From Zavarzinella sp. (GTDB lineage Bacteria > Planctomycetota > Planctomycetia > Gemmatales > Gemmataceae), in NCBI GenBank assembly GCA_041399155.1, contig JAWKTI010000001.1:2376290-2440289 (forward strand): DNA of 64,000 nucleotides. Reading direction: 5' to 3'. This document shows positions 26,805 through 36,949 of the stretch, one piece after another. The notes under the pieces are model-generated. The model did no database searches, was not told the origin of the DNA, and saw nothing but the letters and a program-made list of their open reading frames with translations. The translations under genes and the position numbers were made by a program. Every line of letters begins with the position of its first letter. Positions within the stretch are counted from its first letter, which is position 1.

Positions 26805-29800
26805 ATGAAAACCTATCTTTTAAGCACCTTTCTGTGCTTTTGTACCACGGTGCTGCACGCTGCAGACACCAATGTAAAAATTCTGTTTCTGGGCGATAAT
26901 GCTGGTCACAGACCAGCTGAGCGATACCGACAGTTGGCACCAGTGCTTGCGAAACGTGGCATCGACATCACCTATACCGATAAAGTTACCGCGTTGAACA
27001 GCACGACGTTAAATCGCTACGATGGACTGCTGATTTACGCCAACATCAACGATATCACCGCAGAACAAGAAACAGCATTGCTGGATTATGTGGCATCGGG
27101 CAAAGGCTTCATTCCGCTGCACTGTGGCTCGTTCTGTTTCATTCGGTCGCAGAAATATATCGACCTCGTGGGGGCACAATTTTCGCGGCATGGCACCGGC
27201 ATCTTCCGGGTGACACCTGCCACCACGAAACATCCCATCATGGAAAACTTTCAAAGCTTTGAAAGCTGGGATGAAACCTATGTGCATTCCAAACACAACG
27301 ACAAAGATCGCACAGTATTGGAATATCGTGAGGAAGGTGGTCAGAAAGAACCCTGGACCTGGATTCGCACGCACGGCAAGGGAAAAGTGTTTTACACCGC
27401 CTGGGGCCATGATGAACGCACCTGGGCCCACAGTGGTTTTCAGAATCTTGTGGAACGTGGCATCCTTTGGGCATGTGGTCGCGAAATCCCCGCATATGCA
27501 AAATATATCGATCAACCGAGATTGACAGGTCCGGTCGCTAATGCAGATCAGTTCGAATACCAGAATGCGAAGATTCCTTTTTACCCCGGTCGTGGCCGAG
27601 ATCAACGTGCCCCACGTCAGATGCAGTTGCCCGTTTCGCCAGAAGAATCGATGAAGCACTACCAGTATCCGGCAGATTTCGACCTGAAGCTGTTTGCATC
27701 GGAACCTGGGCTGGGCGGCAAACCAATTGCGATGAACTGGGACGCACGTGGCAGATTGTGGTTAGCAGTTACGGTGGATTATCCCAACGATTTGCAGGCA
27801 CCAGGCAAAGGTAATGACAAGATCATCATCTGCGAAGATACGAATAATGATGGCAAAGCCGATCAATTCAAAGTATTTGCCGATAAATTGAGCATTCCCA
27901 CTTCGTTTACATTTGCTTACGACGGCATTGTTGTACACCAGGCACCAGATACACTGTTTCTGCGCGATACTAACGGAGATGATGTTGCTGATGAACGCAA
28001 CGTTTTGTTCACTGGCTGGGGCACCAGAGACACCCACGCTGGGCCAAGCAATCTTCGTTATAGTCTCGATGGCTGGTATTACGGCATCGTTGGCTATAGT
28101 GGTTTCAATGGTCGGATTGCTGGTGAACAAGTTTCGATGCGACAAGGGCTGTATCGTTTTCAGTTAACCAAAGAACGAGACCGAGTACGTGTCAGCCGCT
28201 TTGAATTCCTGCGGAATACCAGCAATAATTCCTGGGGTGTAGGAATCAGCGAAGAAGGCCTGGTCTTCGGTTCCACTGCGAATGGCACGCCCAGTGTATT
28301 TCTAGGTATGCCCAATCGATACTATGAACAGGTACAAGGTTGGTCTTCCAGTGTGTTGCCCAACATTGCTATCAGCAACGCATTTAAACCAATCACTACC
28401 AAAGTGCGGCAAGTTGATTTTCACGGTGGATTTACTGCTGCGGCAGGCCATGCGTTATATACCGCAAGGGCCTATCCCAGTTATTACTGGAATCGCACTG
28501 CCTTTGTGGCAGAACCCACTGGTCACCTCTGTGCCACATTTATACTGGAACCCAAGGGAGCAGATTTTATCGCCCGCAACTCGTGGAATCTGGTGGCTGG
28601 CCAGGATGAATGGATTTCGCCCATCGCTGCTGAAGTTGGCCCCGATGGCAACATGTGGGTAATTGACTGGTACAACTTTATTGTGCAGCACAACCCCACG
28701 CCAGCTGGATTTGAAAATGGTCGTGGCAATGCTTACGAGACTGAATTACGAGATAAAAAGCATGGCCGTATCTATCGATTGGTGGCAGCAAAGACGCAAT
28801 TAGGCAACGCCCCATTCCCTGCTAATCCCAGTAATGAACAGTTGGTAGCAGGTTTGAAATCGGACAATATGTTCTGGCGCTTGCACGCACAACGCATGTT
28901 AATTGAACGCAAGGCAACTGAAGAAAAAGTAGTTGCTGCATTAAACATGTTGTCATTAGAAGATAGTGTTGATGCAATTGGTTTAAATCCTGCGGCAATG
29001 CATGCAATCTGGTGCTTGAATTATCTGCAGGAACCCATGGTAAAGTGGGATGCAGCAGATTGGCGTGCAAAGTTATCCAACCGTGCTGCCGGAGTGCGAC
29101 GTGCCTGGCTGCAGACAATCCCACGCACTGAAGGTGCGGCAGAATTACTGGCAGATATGCCAGCACTCTGGAACGACCGCAATCTGCAAACCCGCCTGGC
29201 ACTGTTTCAGACTGTGGCAGAAATGCCTTCGAATATCAGTCTTGGCAAACGATTGGTCGTTGCCATTCATGATGTTGAAAACCAGGACGATCGCAATCTG
29301 CTTGATGCATTGACTGCAGCAAGTGCCAAGCACGATCTATTTTTCCTACAGCAATTAGGCAATGCCAAACCAACGGCAAAGACCACTGAACTGGTGCGTC
29401 TGGTCGCGGGCCACTTTGCGCGTCGCAAACCTGGTGATGACTTGAATCAGGTCATTTCTCAATTGGATGAAAATGGAACGGGGTATGTTCCAGTCATTAT
29501 TTCCGGAATCAGCTCTTCGTTAGGACGCAACAACACGATCAAACTGAATGCACCTGCAGAAAAACGGCTGGTACAATTGATGACGAAAGCACCAGTCACC
29601 ATGAAGAGTGAATTGATCAAACTGGCGACAGTGCTTGGCAGTACAGAGTTTGAAAAGTTCACAATGGAAATTGCCAAAGAATTGTTTGCAGTAGTAAATA
29701 ATGTAGAAGCAGACGAGCAAGCCACGGAAAACGCTGCCACCCAACTGGTACAGATGCGCAGCAAAGATCCACAGGTGGTTACGGCCGTTCTAAAACGGAT

Positions 29801-31142
29801 TACCTTCCGCAGTTCACCCGATATGGTGAGTGGCCTGGTGCGTGTGTTGCAACAATCCCAGGCACCCAATCTTGCGGGTGAATTGTTGAAGAATCTGCCA
29901 CAGTGGTCGCCGAACAGCAAAACGGTGGGGATCACCATGATCCTGACAAGGCCAGATCTGACGACTGCTCTATTGGACGAATTGCAGGCGGGCAACATCA
30001 CCATGATTGATATCCCCCTAGCATTACAACAGAATTTGTTGAGCTATCCGGATGCGAAGGTTGCCTCACGTGCCCGGGAAATCATGAGCAAACAAGGTGG
30101 CTTGCCCAATGCAGATCGACAACAAGTGATTAACAGCCACAAAAAGATTATTGAACATTCCGGGCAAACTGCCATTGGAAAAGAACTGTTCAAAAAACAT
30201 TGTGCTACATGTCATCGTCATCAGGGAGAAGGGAACAACATTGGGCCAGATTTGACTGGAATGGCAGCCCACCCAAAAGAAGAGCTACTGATCCACCTGC
30301 TGGATCCCAGCAGAAGCGTGGAAGGTAATTTCCGTACCTACACAATCAGTCTGCTCGATGGCAGAATCTTTTCTGGCATGCTGGCATCAGAAACCAAAAA
30401 CAGTCTGGAAGTGATTGATGCTGAAGCAAAACGCCACTTGATTCAGCGAGACGATATTGATGTCGTGAAGGCTTCAAACAAATCGTTGATGCCCGAAGGG
30501 TTTGAAAAACAGATGAAACCTGAAGAAATCAACCACTTGCTGGAATTTCTGACCCAGAAAGGACGCTACCTACCATTGCCACTGGATAAAGTTGCCACTG
30601 TGGTGAGCACCAAGGGGATGTTTTTTGCAGAATCATCCACCCTCGAACGTTTGGTTTTCAACGATTGGAAACCGAAGATGTTTGAAAATGTGCCATTTGT
30701 GCTGGTAGATCCGGAAGGAGATCGCAAGAAAAATATGATTCTGCTTTACGGGCCAAACGGCAACAACGCACCGAAAATGCCGAAATCAGTTACTTTGCCG
30801 GTGAACAGCAGTGCAAAAACAATCCACATGCTCAGTGGGATCAGCGGCTGGGGCTATCCGTACAGCCGTGCAAAATCTACCACCATGATTGTGGAAATTG
30901 TTTATGCTGATGGTCAAACTGAAAAGCACGAATTGTTGAATGCGGTGCACTTTGCCGATTACATTCGACGGGAAGATGTGCCGGAATCAAAGTTTGCATT
31001 CTCGTTGCGTTCCCAGCAAATGCGTTATCTGACGGTGCAGCCGAAGAAGAAAGATCTCATTAAAGAGATCCGCCTGGTAAAAGGGCCAGATGGCAGTGCA
31101 CCAGTGGTTGCGGCAATTACGGTTGAAACGTACGAAAAATAA
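26805..31142 (+). CDS. PVC-type ThuA / membrane-bound dehydrogenase / HEAT / cytochrome c protein
   Basis: The start is ATG 26805 after GAGGCTGAGG; the signal peptide ends LHA|ADT. It has about 1445 residues with four parts. The first is a ThuA-like domain (~25-240, with GFIPLHCGSFCF and HGTGIFRV). The second is a beta-propeller dehydrogenase of the PVC family (~285-640, LFASEPGLGGKPIAMNWD and NMWVIDWYNFIVQHNP). The third is a helical HEAT-like region, and the fourth a monohaem cytochrome c site CATCH at C1133-H1137 followed by GPDLTG. A C-terminal beta domain completes it. These giant proteins are characteristic of Planctomycetes and Verrucomicrobia and are thought to oxidise sugars in the periplasm; substrate and electron acceptor are not evident here. 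Confidence 0.92.
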   Translation: MKTYLLSTFLCFCTTVLHAADTNVKILFLGDNAGHRPAERYRQLAPVLAKRGIDITYTDKVTALNSTTLNRYDGLLIYANINDITAEQETALLDYVASGKGFIPLHCGSFCFIRSQKYIDLVGAQFSRHGTGIFRVTPATTKHPIMENFQSFESWDETYVHSKHNDKDRTVLEYREEGGQKEPWTWIRTHGKGKVFYTAWGHDERTWAHSGFQNLVERGILWACGREIPAYAKYIDQPRLTGPVANADQFEYQNAKIPFYPGRGRDQRAPRQMQLPVSPEESMKHYQYPADFDLKLFASEPGLGGKPIAMNWDARGRLWLAVTVDYPNDLQAPGKGNDKIIICEDTNNDGKADQFKVFADKLSIPTSFTFAYDGIVVHQAPDTLFLRDTNGDDVADERNVLFTGWGTRDTHAGPSNLRYSLDGWYYGIVGYSGFNGRIAGEQVSMRQGLYRFQLTKERDRVRVSRFEFLRNTSNNSWGVGISEEGLVFGSTANGTPSVFLGMPNRYYEQVQGWSSSVLPNIAISNAFKPITTKVRQVDFHGGFTAAAGHALYTARAYPSYYWNRTAFVAEPTGHLCATFILEPKGADFIARNSWNLVAGQDEWISPIAAEVGPDGNMWVIDWYNFIVQHNPTPAGFENGRGNAYETELRDKKHGRIYRLVAAKTQLGNAPFPANPSNEQLVAGLKSDNMFWRLHAQRMLIERKATEEKVVAALNMLSLEDSVDAIGLNPAAMHAIWCLNYLQEPMVKWDAADWRAKLSNRAAGVRRAWLQTIPRTEGAAELLADMPALWNDRNLQTRLALFQTVAEMPSNISLGKRLVVAIHDVENQDDRNLLDALTAASAKHDLFFLQQLGNAKPTAKTTELVRLVAGHFARRKPGDDLNQVISQLDENGTGYVPVIISGISSSLGRNNTIKLNAPAEKRLVQLMTKAPVTMKSELIKLATVLGSTEFEKFTMEIAKELFAVVNNVEADEQATENAATQLVQMRSKDPQVVTAVLKRITFRSSPDMVSGLVRVLQQSQAPNLAGELLKNLPQWSPNSKTVGITMILTRPDLTTALLDELQAGNITMIDIPLALQQNLLSYPDAKVASRAREIMSKQGGLPNADRQQVINSHKKIIEHSGQTAIGKELFKKHCATCHRHQGEGNNIGPDLTGMAAHPKEELLIHLLDPSRSVEGNFRTYTISLLDGRIFSGMLASETKNSLEVIDAEAKRHLIQRDDIDVVKASNKSLMPEGFEKQMKPEEINHLLEFLTQKGRYLPLPLDKVATVVSTKGMFFAESSTLERLVFNDWKPKMFENVPFVLVDPEGDRKKNMILLYGPNGNNAPKMPKSVTLPVNSSAKTIHMLSGISGWGYPYSRAKSTTMIVEIVYADGQTEKHELLNAVHFADYIRREDVPESKFAFSLRSQQMRYLTVQPKKKDLIKEIRLVKGPDGSAPVVAAITVETYEK

Positions 31143-31193
31143 ATTGAAAGACTTTGTAGACAACGCCGGAATTTATTAGTGGGTTATTCCGGA

Positions 31194-32180
31194 TCATAAT
31201 TTCTGAAGTAGTTCACGAAGTGGAACCAGGCGTTCCCCACAGTGATCGTGGATGTTCAGTTCTTTGATCATCCGTCGGCGTAGTTCTTCCTGAATCGCAC
31301 AGGCAGCACCTGGGTTATCAGCTGGCAGTGGGATACATCCCCCTGCTCTGCGATCGTGCCCACCTGCTTTACCCAGATCGCCCACTACTTTCCGCAGCAG
31401 GTCGCCTGCCTGCACATTATGTATGGAAGTGCGTAACGAAAGCAGCAGTTTACCCTGATAGATTCCTCCACAGAGTGCCCAGTCTACTTTTTCGAAACGC
31501 ACCATGAAGTCCACTACTTCGGCAACTTGTTCCGGTTGGTGAATGTGGCTCATCCAACTGATCATCAGGCGGTCGTAGATGGTGGAACATTGCAGTGCAT
31601 TCAGCAGCACTTCAAAGTGGCCATGGGACAGTTTGGCATTACGTATTTGTGCCAGCAGATCTTTATTCGCCAATGGGAATAAAAAGTGCAGCGCACCATC
31701 GTCAATCTGTGTCGCTTCCCGGGGATAGCCCCCCACTTCGGTTTCAATGCCGTAGTAAAGTGCCGTGGCAATTTTCTCCGGAACGGAAACCCGCTGTTCC
31801 AGCAGATAACGAGTGACAATCGTGCAGGTGGCACCCAGGCTGGGGCGTAAGTCAATAAATGGAATACCCTGCAGGTCACCAGGGGTATTGTGGTGGTCGA
31901 TTACGCCGTATAAGCGTACTTTGCAATCAATGGAATGTCGGCCAGTTTTTGGCTGACTATCCACCATCACCACTGCTTCATCGGGAAGGTAATCCAGTTT
32001 CTCAACCGGATCCATATCCACATCAAGCAATTCCACCATTGCCCGATTTTCTGCACGGTTAATTAATCCATCGCGTGTAATGCGAGTGGGAATCCCCAAG
32101 GTCGACTCGACCAGATGAGACAAACCCAGCATGCTTCCAATACTGTCTGGGTCTGGCTGAACATGTGAAATGAATGTCAC
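31194..32180 (-). CDS. DHH-family phosphoesterase (N-terminus probably frameshifted)
   Basis: The protein carries DHH motif I as SHVQPDPDSIGS, the aspartate motif VVMVDSQPKTG, the name-giving VIDHHNTPGD, and a C-terminal DHHA1-like GKAGGHDRRAGG, as in NrnA/RecJ-like phosphodiesterases that hydrolyse short nucleic acids or cyclic dinucleotide products. The only in-frame start is GTG 32180, directly before motif I, and it has no ribosome site. Upstream the frame reads coherent protein (RSDRFLAGLRSAPRV) but has no start before a stop near 32306. Adding one base to the A-run 32226-32228 would join it to ATG 32245 (MASKQD...), so a base is probably missing and the real gene is likely 31194-32245. 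Confidence 0.85.
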   Translation of the reverse strand: MTFISHVQPDPDSIGSMLGLSHLVESTLGIPTRITRDGLINRAENRAMVELLDVDMDPVEKLDYLPDEAVVMVDSQPKTGRHSIDCKVRLYGVIDHHNTPGDLQGIPFIDLRPSLGATCTIVTRYLLEQRVSVPEKIATALYYGIETEVGGYPREATQIDDGALHFLFPLANKDLLAQIRNAKLSHGHFEVLLNALQCSTIYDRLMISWMSHIHQPEQVAEVVDFMVRFEKVDWALCGGIYQGKLLLSLRTSIHNVQAGDLLRKVVGDLGKAGGHDRRAGGCIPLPADNPGAACAIQEELRRRMIKELNIHDHCGERLVPLRELLQKL

Positions 32181-32610
32181 ACGTGGGGCGGACCGAAGGC
32201 CCGCAAGAAAACGATCCGAACGACGAAATCCTGTTTGCTTGCCATTGGTATGAGCAAGCTTGCCGTTTGCGAAAGCATCTCTCGCGCGCTGGGACGCGCC
32301 ATAATCTTAAATCCTCGAATCTTCTCGATGGAGCACTACACCGTGCCCAGGCAACTTGTCGCTGTGGATAATCCACGCACCGAAAAGGACTTGTTCATTA
32401 TTACCTTACTTTCGCCATTTTGCCAAGAAGTTATTGAATGAATTCCCAGAATTTTTGAACAATCGTTCAGTGGATGCTCTTTTCAAAGTCAAAACTGCAC
32501 ATATTATCATGAACAATTGCCCAATTGCCTGATAACATGTAATCTTGTTAACAATAATTGCCCACCAATGTGAAAGGCTTACTGCGACAGACAGGAGTTG
32601 ACTGGGGTTT

Positions 32611-34980
32611 ATGGCGGAAACAATTCAAACGGTTTCTATCGCACGCGAAACGCACGAACGTTATCTGCGTTATGCCGTTTCAGTGATTACCGCGCGTGCA
32701 TTACCCGATGTCCGCGATGGTTTGAAGCCCGTGCAACGTCGCATTCTCTACACAATGTACAACGATTTACGTTTGTATTTTGATGGCAGACCGGCTAAAT
32801 GTGCTCGTATTGTGGGCGATGTGATGGGGAAATACCACCCCCACGGAGATAGTGCAATCTACGATGCCCTGGTGCGGATGGCTCAGCCATGGGTCATGCG
32901 GGTGCCACTGGTTGCGGGGCAAGGTAATTTCGGTTCCGTTGATGGTGATTCTGCTGCTGCATACCGCTATACCGAAGCCAAATTGTCCGCGATTGCCGAT
33001 TTGTTGCTGCGGGAAATTCGCCAGAATACCGTTGACCACCGCCCCACCTACAACAGTGAATCAACCGAACCGGTGGTGCTGCCTGCTGAGTACCCGAACC
33101 TGCTGGTCAATGGTGTTTCCGGCATTGCTGTGGGGATGGCAACGAACATCCCACCCCACAATCTGCGGGAAGTAATCAACGCCTGCCTGACACTGATCGA
33201 AGACCCGGAAGCCACCACCTCGATGTTGATGAATTCGATCAAAGGGCCCGATTTCCCTCTTGGTGGGAAAATTCTGGCAGATCGATCCACCCTTCGAAAG
33301 ATTTATGAAGATGGCGATGGCAGCATTAAAGTTCAGGCTGAATGGAAACTAGAAGGTGCTGATGGCAAAACACCCCAGATTGCGATTACCTCAATCCCTT
33401 ATGGCACCGATAAAAGCAAGATCGAAAACGATATCGGCACCATTATTGAGGCAAGAAAGCTGCCTGGGGCGCTTGGCCTGACCAACGAAACCAACGAAAA
33501 AGACGGCTTGCGGATCACCATCGATTTGAAACCTGGCACTGATCCCAACCTGGTGATGGCCTATCTGTTTCGCCATACTGCGCTGCAGGCGAATTTTTCA
33601 TTCAACATGACCTGTCTGATCCCAAACGAAGATGGGACAGTTCGCCCACAAAAATGTGGGTTGAAAGAAATTTTGTCGCAGTTCCTTAAATTCCGCATGC
33701 AAACCGTGCGGCGGCGGTTTGAATTCGAACTGGAACAATTACGAAAACGGATCCATATTCTCGAAGGTTTCCGGATTGTGTTTGATGTGCTGGATGAAGC
33801 CCTGCGGTTGATCCGCCGATCCAGTGGGAAAGCAGATGCCGCTGAGAAACTCATTAAAAATTTCGGGCTGGACCTGGAACAGGCCAACGCCGTGCTGGAA
33901 GCACAGATCTACAAAATCGCCCAGATGGAAATCAACAAAATCCTGGAAGAACTGGCAGAAAAGACCAAAGAGGCCAACAGGATTGAAAACATTCTCAAGT
34001 CTGAGAAAAAGCTCTGGAAAATTATTGGCGATGAGCTGGGGGCAATTGCAGAAAAGTTTGGCGAACGACGAAAATCGCGGATGGCGGGCGATGAGGATGT
34101 GCTCGAATTCAACGCTGAAGCCTACATTGTTAAGGAAAACACCAACGTCATTCTGACCCGCGATGGTTGGGTAAAACGGGTGGGCAGACTTGCTTCCGTT
34201 GAAGGCACCCGCGTGCGGGAAGGCGATGAAGTGATTGCCGTGGTGCCTGCCAGCACGCTGGACAACGTCATATTCTTTGCGGAAGATGGCACTTCCTACA
34301 CGATTCGGGTGAATGAAATCCCTGCCAGTTCCGGCTATGGCGAACCGATCAGTAAATTCATTAAATTGGGTGATAATGTTCGCATTATCGCCATGGAAAC
34401 TACCGACCCACGGTTTATGCCGGATTCTGGTGATGAAACGGGAGCAGATGGATTAAAACTGGTCGCAGTTACCAGCGATGGCAACATTCTGCAGATCCCA
34501 TTCACAGAATTCCGCAAGCTTTCCACCAAAAATGGCCGCAGGTACATTCGCCTTACTGATCCGGCAAAAGCAATTTTCTGTGGCATCGTTCAAGGTACGG
34601 AAAGTATTCTGCTTGCTAGTGAAAAAGGTTATGCCGTGCATTTTGAACTGTCTGAAGTGCCGCTGACCCAAAACGCTGGCAAAGGCGTTGGTGGGATCAA
34701 ACTGGAACGCGACCGTTGCGTGGGTGCAGCGTTAGTTACCGGACGTGGCACGATGCCCACGATCCGTACGGGTGGGGGAACCACACGGGAACTTGCACCC
34801 AGAGACGTCCCGATTGGTACGCGCCACCGCAAAGGGGAACATGTGGTGAAAAAAGCAGGAATTGATGGGATTGTTCCCCCACCGATTCAACTGGTGAATT
34901 GGGACGAGCTGGAATCGGATCCGAAACCCAAGCCCACCGCATCCAAAAATGGCAAAGCACAACCAGATCTTTTCGATTAA
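32611..34980 (+). CDS. gyrA: DNA gyrase/topoisomerase IV subunit A
   Basis: 789 residues. The type IIA topoisomerase breakage-reunion domain is clear: RALPDVRDGLKPVQRRIL, the quinolone region HPHGDSAIYDALVRMAQ, and the catalytic tyrosine Y120 in AAAYRYTEAKL. A coiled-coil region (~430-500) and a C-terminal beta-pinwheel follow. The exact GyrA-box (QRRGGKG) is not present; the closest is QNAGKGVGGIKL, so gyrase versus topo IV identity is not settled. It precedes its B subunit by 21 bases. The symbol gyrA is a best guess; parC is the alternative. Confidence 0.9.
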   Translation: MAETIQTVSIARETHERYLRYAVSVITARALPDVRDGLKPVQRRILYTMYNDLRLYFDGRPAKCARIVGDVMGKYHPHGDSAIYDALVRMAQPWVMRVPLVAGQGNFGSVDGDSAAAYRYTEAKLSAIADLLLREIRQNTVDHRPTYNSESTEPVVLPAEYPNLLVNGVSGIAVGMATNIPPHNLREVINACLTLIEDPEATTSMLMNSIKGPDFPLGGKILADRSTLRKIYEDGDGSIKVQAEWKLEGADGKTPQIAITSIPYGTDKSKIENDIGTIIEARKLPGALGLTNETNEKDGLRITIDLKPGTDPNLVMAYLFRHTALQANFSFNMTCLIPNEDGTVRPQKCGLKEILSQFLKFRMQTVRRRFEFELEQLRKRIHILEGFRIVFDVLDEALRLIRRSSGKADAAEKLIKNFGLDLEQANAVLEAQIYKIAQMEINKILEELAEKTKEANRIENILKSEKKLWKIIGDELGAIAEKFGERRKSRMAGDEDVLEFNAEAYIVKENTNVILTRDGWVKRVGRLASVEGTRVREGDEVIAVVPASTLDNVIFFAEDGTSYTIRVNEIPASSGYGEPISKFIKLGDNVRIIAMETTDPRFMPDSGDETGADGLKLVAVTSDGNILQIPFTEFRKLSTKNGRRYIRLTDPAKAIFCGIVQGTESILLASEKGYAVHFELSEVPLTQNAGKGVGGIKLERDRCVGAALVTGRGTMPTIRTGGGTTRELAPRDVPIGTRHRKGEHVVKKAGIDGIVPPPIQLVNWDELESDPKPKPTASKNGKAQPDLFD

Positions 34981-35001
34981 TTCAGAAAATAACTCAAAAT
35001 T

Positions 35002-36935
35002 ATGGCAGAAGTCGAAGAAAAATCGCGGTACACCGCCAAAGAATCGATTCAGGTACTCGAAGGTCTGGAACCTGTTCGGGTGCGTCCCTCGATGTATATT
35101 GGCAGCACCGATGCAAAAGGTTTGCACCACCTGGTGTGGGAAATAGTCGACAATTCAGTCGATGAGTACCTGAACGGTCATGCCGACACCGTGACTGTTA
35201 CCCTGCACAAATCGGGTGATGCCATTACCGTTGCGGACAACGGACGTGGGATTCCTGTTGATATCCACCCCAAGCACAAAAAAAGTGGCCTGGAACTGGT
35301 GCTCACCGTGCTGCACGCGGGAGGCAAATTCGGTGCGGATGGCAGTGGCTATTTTCACTCCGGTGGTCTGCACGGCGTGGGTGCTTCCGTCGTCAATGCA
35401 CTTTCCCGCAAACTGATTGCTACCGTGCGGCGGGATGGTTTTGAGTGGCAAATGAAATTTTCCAAAGGCATTCCCAAAGGTCCGATCGAGAAATTGGCGC
35501 CTTTCCGTGGTCATGGAACGATCATTTATTTTGAGCCAGATGAAACCATTTTCCGCACCACGCGGTTCAACCCGGATGAAATCCAGTCTCACCTGGAGGA
35601 TATGTCGTACATTCATTCCGGCCTGAAAATTATTTTCAAGAATGATATTACTGGCGAAACCCACGACCTGAGCCACCCTGGCGGACTGCCGGACTTTCTG
35701 ACGAGATTAGTGAAAGAAGGCCAGAAACCAGTGGTCAGCGATGCCGCCTTCAATTACAGCAGGCCGGGCACAGAAAAAATTGAAGCGGCGATTCAATGGA
35801 CAGAATCTACGGAAGAAGTGATTCGTTCGTACGTGAATGGGATCCGCACGCCCGATGGTGGCACCCACGAAAATGGCTTCAAAGCGGCGATGGTGAAGGC
35901 AATCCGCAACTATATGGAGACCCACCAGGTCAAAGTAAAGGGATTGACCATCACCGCAGATGACATCCGTGAAGGTGTTATCGGCGTGCTGTCTGTGTTC
36001 GTTCGCAGTCCCATGTTTCAGGGACAAACAAAAGAACGGTTGAATAATCCCGAAATGACTTCCGTGGTGGAAAATGCCCTGCGCCCCGCCATGGAAACAT
36101 GGCTGAATAACAATTCCACCGCAGCAGACCAGATTGTTGGCCGAATTATTCTGGCAGCAAAAGCCCGGGAGGCATCGCGGGAAGCAGCCAGTGAAGTCAA
36201 ACGGAAAACGATCGGTTCCCGCCGTTTGAATCTACCTGGCAAACTGGCCGATTGTAAATCCACTGGGCTGGATGAAAGCGAATTGTTTATCGTGGAAGGT
36301 GATTCCGCAGGTGGGTCAGCAAAACAAGGGCGGGATAACCGCACGCAGGCGGTCTTACCTTTGCGGGGCAAGATTCTGAATTCTGAAGGACTGGCAACAG
36401 CTAAAGTCTTACAGAATAACGAGTTAAAAGATCTGGTTACTGCTATTGGCACTGGTGCCGGGGATAATTTGACATCCGTGGGCTGCGCTACGGAAAAATC
36501 ATCCTGCTGATGGATGCTGATGCCGACGGCCATCACATTTCTACACTCTTGTTGGACTTTTTCTTCCGACATATGACCGATTTATTAAGAAAAGGCCATG
36601 TGTACATCGGTCAACCCCCACTCTACCGCATTGATGTGGGCAAAGAAACCTTCTGGGCACGCGACGACAACCACAAAGAAGAAATCATTGCTGGTCTGCG
36701 AGCCAATGCACGCTACGAAGTAACCCGATTTAAAGGGCTGGGCGAAATGGATTCCAAAGTGCTCAAGGAAACTACTCTTGATCGACGGACCAGAACCCTG
36801 TTGCGGATGGAAATTGACAATCCGTTGAAAGCCGATGAAACCTTCGACCATCTGCTAGGCAAAGACCCTGCCCACCGCTATGTGGAAATTATGAGTAATG
36901 CGGACAAGGTTTCTACTGAAGAGCTTGATGTGTAA
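35002..36935 (+). CDS. gyrB: DNA gyrase/topo IV subunit B, interrupted by a one-base frameshift
   Basis: The GHKL ATPase is intact (DNSVDEYLNGHAD, NGRGIPVD, GGLHGVGASVVNALS) and the TOPRIM signature EGDSAGGSAKQGRDN follows. After GTGAGDN the frame is lost at the T-run 36468-36470 and stops at 36510. One added T restores NFDIRGLRYGKIILLMDADADG and runs on to 36935, giving a normal ~644-residue GyrB/ParE with DADADGHHI and RFKGLGEMD. As the only B subunit in the window, next to an intact A subunit, it is probably functional and the missing T a consensus error; a true pseudogene copy is the alternative. Confidence 0.88.
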
Positions 36936-36949
36936 CTACTTACGCTGAT

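Noticed and set aside
32235..32441. Plus-strand 64-68 aa frame opposite the DHH gene 5' end
   Set aside because: It lies antisense to the probable N-terminus of the DHH protein, has no ribosome site and matches nothing recognisable.
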